This document shows, one piece after another, positions 1 through 6,144 of a DNA stretch of 11,452 nt (positions are counted from its first letter, which is position 1; every line of letters begins with the position of its first letter). The notes below the pieces were generated by a model. The model saw only the letters and a list, made by a program, of their open reading frames with translations, had not been told where the DNA came from and ran no database searches. Origin of the DNA: Nitrososphaerales archaeon TH703 (GTDB taxonomy: Archaea > Thermoproteota > Nitrososphaeria > Nitrososphaerales > Nitrososphaeraceae); the NCBI GenBank assembly GCA_014523525.1, contig JAATVL010000213.1, positions 1 through 11,452 of the forward strand, given 5' to 3'. Both the position numbers and the translations under genes were made by a program.

Positions 1-849
1 GCATATTGGATGATTAAGGACGCTGAAAAGAAAGGTTCACTTGTAAAGAATAAGAGTATAATTATTGAGCCTACTTCTGGAAATACTGGAATCGCACTAG
101 CTGGTATTGCTTCTTCAATGGGCTACAAAGTTGAAATTGTTATTCCAGAGAAGGTTAGTGAGGAAACTAAAGGGATTCTGAGAAATCTTGGAGCAGTGCT
201 CCATGAAACTTCAGACGATCTGTGTCCACGTGTTGGAGCAGGAACTGATCAAAGTATTGCTCTTGCTACGGCCATAGCAAAACCTAGATCCGATGTTTAC
301 TATATGCCAAACCAATATGAAAATGATTCTAATTTTCTTGCCCACTATGAGAGTACAGGTCCTGAAATTTGGGAACAAACAAATGGAAAAGTAACACATT
401 TCTTTACAGGCTGTGGGACAGGAGGAACGATCACAGGAACAGGTACTTTTCTCAAGGAGAAGAATAAAGATATAAAGGTTATAGCTATCCAAGCACAACA
501 GAACCATTTACTTCAGGGATTGAGAAACTTTGAAGAATCATCCATGCCAAACCTCTTCAAACGTAGGGAAGCTATAGTTGATCAATGGATGACTGCTACA
601 AATAAGGAATCATTTAACGAAGTTAAGCATCTACTTAGGAAGGAAGGCTTATTCGTAGGACCATCTTCAGGCTCAGTAATGTCATCAATGTTAAAGTTTT
701 CAAAGGAAATAGATAAAGGAGTTATTGTCGGTATTTTTGCTGATGACGGCAGAAAATTCAGAAGTCTCTATAAAGAACAAAATGTACTTGTAGAAAGTGA
801 TTATGTTACTGCACTTGAGAAGTTACCAGAATTATACATTAAATCTTAA
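1..849 (+). CDS. cysM: Cysteine synthase / O-phosphoserine sulfhydrylase family protein, 5' partial
   Basis: PLP-dependent beta-replacement enzyme that makes cysteine from an activated serine and a sulfur donor in the cytosol. The reading frame is open from base 1 (Ala-Tyr-Trp before the first Met at base 10), so the start and the PLP-binding lysine lie outside the window. Visible family motifs are EPTSGNTGIALA (PLP-side Asn loop), the glycine-rich phosphate loop GCGTGGTITGTG, GPSSGS near the C-terminus and the DDGRK end motif. The segment QGLRNFEESSMPNLF resembles the ALRNMDEGFVPELY stretch I recall from mycobacterial CysM, which uses O-phosphoserine, more than the CysK QGIGAGFIP stretch. 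Substrate choice (O-phosphoserine or O-acetylserine) is therefore inference. It ends 1 nt before the stop of the convergent trxB. Confidence 0.85.
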   Translation, partial: AYWMIKDAEKKGSLVKNKSIIIEPTSGNTGIALAGIASSMGYKVEIVIPEKVSEETKGILRNLGAVLHETSDDLCPRVGAGTDQSIALATAIAKPRSDVYYMPNQYENDSNFLAHYESTGPEIWEQTNGKVTHFFTGCGTGGTITGTGTFLKEKNKDIKVIAIQAQQNHLLQGLRNFEESSMPNLFKRREAIVDQWMTATNKESFNEVKHLLRKEGLFVGPSSGSVMSSMLKFSKEIDKGVIVGIFADDGRKFRSLYKEQNVLVESDYVTALEKLPELYIKS

Positions 850-850
850 T

Positions 851-1825
851 TCAATTGTGAGATTTTTTTTCACTTAGCCATTTTTCTACATCCAGCGCAG
901 CCATACATCCAAAACCTGCAGCTGTAACAGCTTGTCTATAACGATAATCATGAACATCGCCAGCGGCAAAAACTCCTTCCACACTAGTTCTTGTATTCTC
1001 TTTGAGAACGACGTAACCTTTATCATCCATCTCTAACTGATCTTTGAAAATTGATGTATTTGGTTCGTGACCAATTGCTACAAAAAGGCCTCCTACTGAT
1101 ACATTACTTATCTTACCTGTTGTTAGATCCTTTATATCGATACTTTCTATTTTCTTATTTCCACTGATTCCTGTTACAACGTGATTCCATATGAATTGAA
1201 TTTTCGAGTTCTCAAATGCTTTCTCTTGTAGGATTTTGCTGGCTCGCAGAAAGTCTCTCCTATGAATGATCTTCACTGATTTACCAAATTTAGTAAGGAA
1301 AGTTGCCTCTTCAATTGCAGTATCCCCTCCTCCGATGACTGCTATCTCCTCACCTTTGAAAAATGGTCCATCACAAGTGGCACAATAAGAAACCCCCCTT
1401 CCACCGAATTCTTGTTCACCGTTTATACCCAATTTTCTAGGAGATGCTCCAGTACAAAGTAGTATTGCTCTTCCTTCGAAACTTTCAGAATGCGTCGATA
1501 TGAGAAATGGATGAATCTTGAAATCTACCTTTAGAACTTCATCATCAATTACTATGGTTCCAAACCGTTCGGCTTGTTGTCTCATATTCATCATAAGCTC
1601 TGGTCCAAATATTCCATTGGGAAAACCTGGGTAATTTTCGACTTCACTAGTAGTCATAAGTTGGCCCCCAGGAAGAGATCCAGAAATAATCAGTGTTTTG
1701 AGCTTTGCACGCGAGGTGTAGACCCCTGCCGTAAATCCTGCTGGTCCTGAACCAATAATTATCACATCATAAAGATTCTTTACTTCTGTTGAGTCGTGGG
1801 AGTTACGATTTGCTTTTTTCGACAT
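851..1825 (-). CDS. trxB: Thioredoxin reductase (NADPH)
   Basis: Flavoprotein that passes electrons from NADPH through FAD and a disulfide to thioredoxin in the cytosol. The 324 residues are typical for low-molecular-weight TrxB. The order is: FAD-binding GSGPAG at about 25-30, redox-active CATC at 148-151, NADPH-binding GGGDTA at 165-170 with HRRD at 188-191 (the two arginines favour NADPH), and the C-terminal FAD motif GVFAAGDV followed by RQAVTAAGFGCMAA. About 18 polar residues (MSKKANRNSHDSTEVK) precede the FAD domain, a modest N-terminal extension. The ATG at 1825 is chosen because it is the only good start before the FAD motif and has a TATA-like box about 24 nt upstream. It is convergent with the cysteine synthase gene, which fits a sulfur/redox neighbourhood, though the two need not be coregulated. 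Confidence 0.95.
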   Translation of the reverse strand: MSKKANRNSHDSTEVKNLYDVIIIGSGPAGFTAGVYTSRAKLKTLIISGSLPGGQLMTTSEVENYPGFPNGIFGPELMMNMRQQAERFGTIVIDDEVLKVDFKIHPFLISTHSESFEGRAILLCTGASPRKLGINGEQEFGGRGVSYCATCDGPFFKGEEIAVIGGGDTAIEEATFLTKFGKSVKIIHRRDFLRASKILQEKAFENSKIQFIWNHVVTGISGNKKIESIDIKDLTTGKISNVSVGGLFVAIGHEPNTSIFKDQLEMDDKGYVVLKENTRTSVEGVFAAGDVHDYRYRQAVTAAGFGCMAALDVEKWLSEKKSHN

Positions 1826-1844
1826 GTATGATTAACTGGAGAAA

Positions 1845-1852
1845 GATTTAAC
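1845..1852 (-). promoter_or_regulatory. Putative TATA box of trxB
   Basis: On the minus strand this reads GTTAAATC, centred about 24 nt upstream of the trxB ATG. That spacing would put transcription start at or next to the start codon. The call rests on AT-rich sequence and spacing only. Confidence 0.35.
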
Positions 1853-1897
1853 CATTTAATAATTTGTTCGGAAATAAAATCAGGTTAGTTGTTTAAC

Positions 1898-1911
1898 TGT
1901 TTTTAAAAACA
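1898..1911. repeat. Short palindrome between trxB and the DUF6775-like gene
   Basis: TGTTTTTAAAAACA is a perfect 14-bp palindrome lying 36 nt beyond the restored stop of the upstream minus-strand gene. Its T run on either strand could aid transcription termination in archaea, where T-rich tracts stop RNA polymerase. At this length and composition it could also be chance. Confidence 0.3.
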
Positions 1912-1946
1912 AAGACAGTATTACCAAGCATTGATAGGCCGAGAAA

Positions 1947-2647
1947 TTAATCTCTGCTAAATCCCTCTTTAGCTTTTGCCATTATTCCTAAATGATCTTT
2001 GCATAGTACTGGCTTTATCACCTGCGTATAGATTAATTCTTCTTGCCGATGGGAATTAAACAATCTACATGGATAATTCGAACAAAATGGGTTACCATTA
2101 GTAAGAAAAAAAAAACAGCCTGAATAGCATATCCAGTTGCTACGGGCACTAACCGAGGATCATCATAGCTAACATAACTATCGGCAAATTCATTCTCTAT
2201 TTCTTTACTATTTATTGATAGCAAATCTTTTAGCATCTGTTTAAAATAGTATCCTTTTGGTTTGGCTGGACCTTCAACAATGCCAGCAATAGATATTATA
2301 CCTGGTGAACCGCAAATTATTGGCCTTGCGTGATATCTCTTGTCATTTTCGTCATGAGTACATACTAAATTATCTTCAAATATGACATGTGTATGGTTTG
2401 ATTGCATTTCATTTCTATCTATGATTCTGGAATAGATTCTCTGAAGGTAAAAACCATCAATAAATGTAATTTTTCGGTCAATATCGCCTAATGAATTTTG
2501 TAGCCCATGGAGGTGAGCAGTATCCAAAAATTCATGTGACCGTTGAATCATCAGGTTGTCTACAATATCATCTTTCGACTTGTTCTTGTTGAAATAATAG
2601 GCAAGTGATCTGACGTCTATTTCAACAAATGAAAATAGCTCACTCAA
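1947..2647 (-). pseudogene. DUF6775-family putative metallopeptidase, frameshifted
   Basis: The uninterrupted frame covers 2033-2647 (204 residues from a TTG). It matches what I remember of DUF6775: RYHARPIICGSPGIISIAGIVEGPAKPKGYY, split here as RYHARPIICGSPG and GIVEGPAKPKGYY, then the DYDD-like SYDDPRL. At a run of ten T (2106-2115 on the plus strand) it switches to a nonsense-looking tail, LLMVTHFVRII. One base added to that run opens another frame to a stop at 1947-1949. This frame encodes NGNPFCSNYPCRLFNSHRQE, then ELIYTQV and later VLCKDH, which is the expected family C-terminus with Cys/His residues that could bind metal. The true protein would be about 230 residues or more. Whether this is mutation, sequencing error or slippage is unresolved. 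It lies downstream of thi4 on the same strand with no clear promoter. The function of the family is unknown to me beyond the putative peptidase label. Confidence 0.7.
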
Positions 2648-2734
2648 ATTTTGTGAAATTTTTCTTATAAGAGAAGTAGTAGAGAAGGAAGTGGAGTAGA
2701 GATGTACATATGATAATTTTATATGCGAATCACT

Positions 2735-3550
2735 TTATGCTTCTAAGTTTATTTTTATATCTGGATTTGGCATTTTCTTCAATTTACTGAGAGCAACTTG
2801 TGCTGCTTTCCTGCCAGAAAATAACATTGATCCAAATGTAGGACCCATTCTAGGTAATCCATGTGTTTCTGTTGCTGACATTCCAGCGGCAATTAATCCA
2901 GGATAAACTTCCCCTGTAAATTCGACTACTGCATCTTCTCCTGTTACTGACATTGGTTCCATTCCTTTCCACTTTACATATCCTCTATCCATTAATCTTT
3001 TTACTGCTACGGAGTCATGCCCTGAAGCATCTATTACTATTTTTGATTCAAGGGCAACGGGGTCTACGCATGTAATATTTCTTGGTAACGCAGAAACAGG
3101 CATCCAGTTTACGACAACTCCGCTCACCCTTTCATTTTTCAGTACCAAGTCATCAAATTTGGTAAGCTGCAGGAATCTAACACCCGAATCACATGCAGAT
3201 GCAATTAGTTTTGAACATGCATGAGGTCCCCATGTCGCATACAAAGAGTCGGAAATTTTTCTGTAGGGCACTCCAAGTTCATCCCATATCTTATTTGCCG
3301 GATATCTGACTGTCACAGGATTCATCATATATCCTCCTACCCAATATCCTCCACCAATATAGTTATTTTGTTCTATTATGAGGGTTTGAATCCCATTTTT
3401 ACATAATTCTCTTCCAGCCATCAATCCTGCTGGTCCAGCACCAATGATAATTACATCGCAATCGCTATATTCAATCAACGTTTCATTGAACATCTGTGCT
3501 ATAGTTCTCGTGATTTCTTTTTCACTTGCATCGGAGAAAATCTTATCCAT
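2735..3550 (-). CDS. thi4: Thiamine thiazole synthase (Thi4 family)
   Basis: Makes the adenylated thiazole precursor of thiamine from NAD, glycine and a sulfur source in the cytosol. Its 271 residues are normal for archaeal Thi4. It opens with the dinucleotide-binding DVIIIGAGPAGLMAG (about 32-46), then EQNNYIGGGYWVGG, a central PHACSKLI segment, IDASGHDS near 173-180 and the C-terminal GLPRMGPTFGSMLFSG. Cys161 sits in TCVDP, aligning by eye with the sulfur-donating cysteine of yeast Thi4 (CMDP), whereas methanogen enzymes that use free sulfide carry His there. This suggests, but does not prove, a single-turnover sulfur-donating enzyme. The start is the ATG at 3550, 97 nt from the divergent winged-helix gene. 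The DUF6775-like gene follows on the same strand. Confidence 0.93.
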   Translation of the reverse strand: MDKIFSDASEKEITRTIAQMFNETLIEYSDCDVIIIGAGPAGLMAGRELCKNGIQTLIIEQNNYIGGGYWVGGYMMNPVTVRYPANKIWDELGVPYRKISDSLYATWGPHACSKLIASACDSGVRFLQLTKFDDLVLKNERVSGVVVNWMPVSALPRNITCVDPVALESKIVIDASGHDSVAVKRLMDRGYVKWKGMEPMSVTGEDAVVEFTGEVYPGLIAAGMSATETHGLPRMGPTFGSMLFSGRKAAQVALSKLKKMPNPDIKINLEA

Positions 3551-3573
3551 AATTTAATTAACGCTCTATCTTG

Positions 3574-3580
3574 TATTAAT
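3574..3580 (-). promoter_or_regulatory. Putative TATA box of thi4
   Basis: ATTAATA on the minus strand, centred about 27 nt upstream of the thi4 ATG, so the transcript may be leaderless or nearly so. I see no room for a TPP riboswitch in the 97-nt divergent gap. Confidence 0.35.
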
Positions 3581-3616
3581 GTTATGTGTATTCTAATCCC
3601 CAGCATTAATTCAAAT

Positions 3617-3626
3617 TTTAATTAAA
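3617..3626 (+). promoter_or_regulatory. Putative TATA box / palindrome of the winged-helix gene
   Basis: TTTAATTAAA, a perfect 10-bp palindrome, is centred about 26 nt upstream of the ATG at 3648. TTTAATTAA also occurs at 3553-3561, right in front of thi4. This could be a shared regulator site or simply AT-rich promoter DNA. Confidence 0.4.
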
Positions 3627-3647
3627 GGCATATTGTGAATACTCTAA

Positions 3648-3953
3648 ATGTCAGATCCCGCTGCCAGACGACTTCTTTGGTATTTATTTGCAGGCTCAAA
3701 GGGTGGAGAAAATAGAATCAAGATTATAAACCTACTACAAGATACTCCACTCAACATAAATCGTATGGCAGAAGTTCTAAACCTTGATTACAAGGCAGTT
3801 CAACATCACGTTGACGTGTTACAGAAAAATAATTTGGTTTCGCGTATGGGCGAAAAATATGGAATAATGTATTTTGTCTCGAATTATCTTGAATCTAATA
3901 TGGATACCTTTAAGGAAATTGTTAACAAAATAAACAAATCAAAATCGATCTAG
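3648..3953 (+). CDS. Small winged helix-turn-helix transcriptional regulator (ArsR-like)
   Basis: A 101-residue DNA-binding protein that is nearly all winged-helix domain. After a short N-terminus comes a helix (GGENRIKIINLLQD, about 19-32), then the helix-turn-helix with helix INRMAEVLNL and recognition helix DYKAVQHHVDVLQKNNLV (about 47-64), and a wing with SRMGEKYGIMYFVS. The C-terminal helix NMDTFKEIVNKINK may serve dimerisation. No metal-binding Cys/His set of metal-sensing ArsR proteins is seen, and there is no ThiN ligand domain as in the archaeal thiamine regulator ThiR. It is divergent from thi4 and could act on the shared 97-nt region, but that is inference from position only. Its ligand is unknown. 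Confidence 0.8.
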   Translation: MSDPAARRLLWYLFAGSKGGENRIKIINLLQDTPLNINRMAEVLNLDYKAVQHHVDVLQKNNLVSRMGEKYGIMYFVSNYLESNMDTFKEIVNKINKSKSI

Positions 3954-4009
3954 TGACTTGAAGACAATAGTTCATTAGAAAATTTGAGAAAGGTAACTCC
4001 TTCTTAATC

Positions 4010-5122
4010 CTAGATTGTTCTGGATAAGGGACCGCCTCGTACTTTTTGAATAATATCTTCGAGCAAATTGATTAATTCTGATTTATGTGAATCGAGATAT
4101 TCTTGCCCTTTATCGTTCAGTCTAATTTGATACAATCTCAAATCACGATGTTGATCAAAAAACTGCTCAATCATTGTATTACCATGTTTCGCTGGACTTG
4201 TTAGTTGCTCAAATGAATCAATTGTCTGATCTATATCCCCGTTTTTGACAGACTCAACCGATTTATCTAATATTTCAATAATATCTTTTATCTCCTGAAT
4301 TGGTGCTGAATATTCCTTGGACTTGAAAAATCCAGATCGCTTCGTTTCTCCCAGCTTGTCTGAAATGTCTCTTGAAAGTTCGTAAGATACATCCTTCCCA
4401 AGATATGATTTCTTTTCTTTTATAATCACCAAACCCTTCATACTTAGCCTTAAAAATGCATCCTCAACATCCTGTTTGTCCATACCAGTTGCCCAAACAA
4501 TTTTTCCTACATAATTATATCCTTGTCGTAGGGATTCGAGAACGACTACTTCAAATATCCTCATAAATCCTTCCTCTGCGCGGGCATTTTCAAAATCCCT
4601 GTCCCGTACAGCTTTTTTTGCATGGGAAATATCTATTTCAATAGCCCTTTTCAAAGCTTCCATTCCATCATCCACTTTGCCAGCTAATGTGAGATAACAT
4701 GCATAATTGTACCAGACCAATCCATCACTTGGATTTGCGTCCAAAGCTTTGGTACAGCATTCTATTGCCTTGGCATAGTTATTCATCTTATAATAAGCAA
4801 GTCCTTTTAAATTCCAAGCTTCATAATTATCAGGATCAATGTTCAATGCCATATCATAAGAAGAAATAGCAAAAGAATAATCTCCCATATGGAAATGAGC
4901 ATACCCTTTTTTAATCCATGCTTCAACAAACTTTGGATCTAATCTTAGAGCTAATTCAAAACTACGTATCGCATCATTTAATTTATCATTAGACATGTGA
5001 TTAACACCTTTTCTATACAAATCACGTACCTGAAAGTCACGAAGGTCTTCCGTGTCCTTAGCTGCTGCTGACTTATTGGAAGAATTATCATTCTTGTCTT
5101 TAGCTCTAAAAAATCTGCTCAT
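4010..5122 (-). CDS. TPR-repeat protein with winged-helix domain
   Basis: A soluble protein of about 370 residues of unknown role. A charged, Ser/Ala/Lys-rich N-terminus (about 1-30) precedes four tetratricopeptide repeats: about 33-66 (DAIRSFELALRLDPKF), 67-100 (FAISSYDMALNIDPDN), 101-134 (KAIECCTKALDANPSD) and 135-168 (GMEALKRAIEID). The fourth runs into a KKAVRDRDFENARAEEGF segment resembling the end-of-group TPR motif. Residues about 190-255 (VVVLESLRQGYN ... EDAFLRLSMKGLVII) look like a winged helix. The last about 110 residues are helical and charged. No signal peptide or membrane segment is seen. The start is ATG 5122; the GTG just before it at 5125 is in frame but less likely. It is convergent with the small regulator gene and divergent, across 1 kb, from amt. 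It may be a scaffold or transcription-linked adaptor. Confidence 0.8.
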   Translation of the reverse strand: MSRFFRAKDKNDNSSNKSAAAKDTEDLRDFQVRDLYRKGVNHMSNDKLNDAIRSFELALRLDPKFVEAWIKKGYAHFHMGDYSFAISSYDMALNIDPDNYEAWNLKGLAYYKMNNYAKAIECCTKALDANPSDGLVWYNYACYLTLAGKVDDGMEALKRAIEIDISHAKKAVRDRDFENARAEEGFMRIFEVVVLESLRQGYNYVGKIVWATGMDKQDVEDAFLRLSMKGLVIIKEKKSYLGKDVSYELSRDISDKLGETKRSGFFKSKEYSAPIQEIKDIIEILDKSVESVKNGDIDQTIDSFEQLTSPAKHGNTMIEQFFDQHRDLRLYQIRLNDKGQEYLDSHKSELINLLEDIIQKVRGGPLSRTI

Positions 5123-5142
5123 CACTATTGATTACTCTTGTC

Positions 5143-5153
5143 AAAATAAATAG
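5143..5153 (-). promoter_or_regulatory. Putative TATA box of the TPR gene
   Basis: CTATTTATTTT on the minus strand, centred 26 nt upstream of ATG 5122. No Shine-Dalgarno-like motif lies between the two, which fits a leaderless transcript. Confidence 0.4.
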
Positions 5154-5569
5154 ATTTGGACAATTGAAATTTTCTTGAACCAATTCCAGTTCGGTGTAAA
5201 TTCACTTCACAGGGTAGGGCACTAAACAAATTATATGAATGAAAAATCATTATTAGTAATACTCAGAAAATTAAGATTAGTATAATATAGTATATTATTG
5301 TCATCGACTTTAATCATTGAATCATTTTATGATGAATGGTCTCATATTCAATAACATAAGTTGTAACGTAAAATGATGTAATACGAGTTTTGACCAGAAA
5401 CTGTCTTAAAATTAGATTTCCTACTTATTGTTCAATAGTTTAAACTAGTTTATGTTTAATTGTGATGCTAATATGTGTTTTAATTATTTTTCTGAATCTA
5501 CATTTGAAACAAACAAGGGCGAATTTAGTGGAATTTTAGTTTTCTACTCTTGCATAGTTATGTTAATTT

Positions 5570-5587
5570 TTTGATCTAGTGATCAAA
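5570..5587. repeat. Inverted repeat, 7-bp arms
   Basis: TTTGATC and GATCAAA flank TAGT. It is a small hairpin or operator-like element within the amt upstream region. Alone it could be chance. Confidence 0.35.
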
Positions 5588-5640
5588 CTAGTAATTCAAG
5601 AGATATAGGCCAATTAATGCTACTGTTTTGCTAATTAGCT

Positions 5641-5654
5641 TTCATAATTATGAA
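5641..5654. repeat. Perfect 14-bp palindrome
   Basis: TTCATAATTATGAA, an uninterrupted dyad of the size of a dimeric repressor site. The 10-bp palindrome GCTAATTAGC lies at 5630-5639, one base before it. Both are AT-rich, so the chance background is raised. Confidence 0.4.
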
Positions 5655-5727
5655 GAAATTGGTTATCCTAATTTCTGATAACAAATGAATCATTCTGATT
5701 CTTTTTTACTATGATTATTTTAAGGTA

Positions 5728-5750
5728 TTGTTTCTCTGAAAGAGAAACAA
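5728..5750. repeat. Inverted repeat, 10-bp perfect arms with GAA centre
   Basis: Arms TTGTTTCTCT and AGAGAAACAA are separated by GAA. The arms include G and C and a purine/pyrimidine bias, so chance is less likely than for the pure AT palindromes nearby. It could be an RNA hairpin or a regulator binding site. Confidence 0.6.
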
Positions 5751-5759
5751 AAAGATATA

Positions 5760-5792
5760 ATTCATTGATAATTACTTGGATTCAATGATAAT
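5760..5792. repeat. Tandem direct repeat, 20-nt period
   Basis: ATTCATTGATAAT at 5760-5772 is repeated as ATTCAATGATAAT at 5780-5792, 12 of 13 bases identical. The period of 20 nt is close to two turns of DNA, so bound proteins would sit on one face of the helix. Confidence 0.4.
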
Positions 5793-6043
5793 ACTTTATC
5801 TTTACACAATAAACTTCTGAATAAAAAGTACGAACACCATTAAATGTAATGTATATCAAGCAAATACCAATTGATACTTTAACACGGATAACCTAAAAAT
5901 GAGGTAAACGGTAATGACGTGTCCACCTGACCAATTTTACTTGGATTTTATAATGCAAGTCGACAATACATGAAAGAATATTCTGCAGGCTCGAGTTGAA
6001 AACATTAAAAATGGCGTTTTATGATATTTACATAATATAATAC

Positions 6044-6072
6044 AATTATGATTAATGAAATTAATCATAATT
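6044..6072. repeat. Inverted repeat, 13-bp perfect arms with GAA centre, upstream of amt
   Basis: Arms AATTATGATTAAT and ATTAATCATAATT enclose GAA, making a perfect 29-nt dyad ending 72 nt before the amt ATG and about 40 nt before its TATA-like box. Position and symmetry suit an activator or repressor site for nitrogen control. It does not match the GGAA-N6-TTCC operator of the methanogen regulator NrpR. It would lie outside a leaderless amt transcript, favouring a DNA-binding role over an mRNA hairpin. Confidence 0.65.
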
Positions 6073-6112
6073 TTATAATAAAATCATTAGAATTTCATCT
6101 TATATTGTTATG

Positions 6113-6121
6113 TTTTTTATA
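6113..6121 (+). promoter_or_regulatory. Putative TATA box of amt
   Basis: TTTTTTATA, whose TTTTATA core is centred about 27 nt upstream of ATG 6145. A GGTGA lies just before the start codon, so weak ribosome binding is possible if transcription starts slightly earlier. Confidence 0.4.
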
Positions 6122-6144
6122 CTTCTCTAAAATATTGGTGAATA

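Larger units (their letters stand above)
5126..6144. other. Long AT-rich gene-free region upstream of amt
   Basis: About 1 kb lies between the divergent TPR and amt genes. I find no open frame with protein-like composition and no tRNA. Content seen: palindromes at 5570-5587, 5630-5639, 5641-5654, 5728-5750 and 6044-6072; a two-copy direct repeat at 5760-5792; and weak pairing of ACACG (5882-5886) with CGTGT (5918-5922) enclosing ACCT/AGGT. It may hold regulatory sites of amt, a small RNA, or the remains of a lost gene. The sequence alone does not decide. Confidence 0.6.

Noticed and set aside
211..507. Open minus-strand frame inside the cysteine synthase gene
   Set aside because: It lies wholly within a well-supported gene on the other strand, has Cys/Ser-rich translation, and shows no recognisable domain or promoter.
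3551..3647. TPP riboswitch upstream of thi4
   Set aside because: The 97-nt gap is shared with a divergent gene, is AT-rich, and lacks the conserved CUGAGA-type TPP motifs.
5328..5400. Possible C/D box small RNA, with a C-box-like ATGATGA
   Set aside because: No CTGA D box occurs at a suitable distance, and no complete C/D' C'/D layout can be built.
5882..5922. Riboswitch-like nested pairing (ACACG/CGTGT around ACCT/AGGT)
   Set aside because: Only four to five base pairs per helix, more than 220 nt before amt and outside its probable transcript. It matches no known riboswitch core.
5957..5997. Cluster of restriction sites (GTCGAC, CTGCAG, CTCGAG) resembling a cloning polylinker
   Set aside because: The sites are spread over about 40 nt of ordinary AT-rich sequence and do not match a vector polylinker I know. 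Flanking sequence continues normally to amt.
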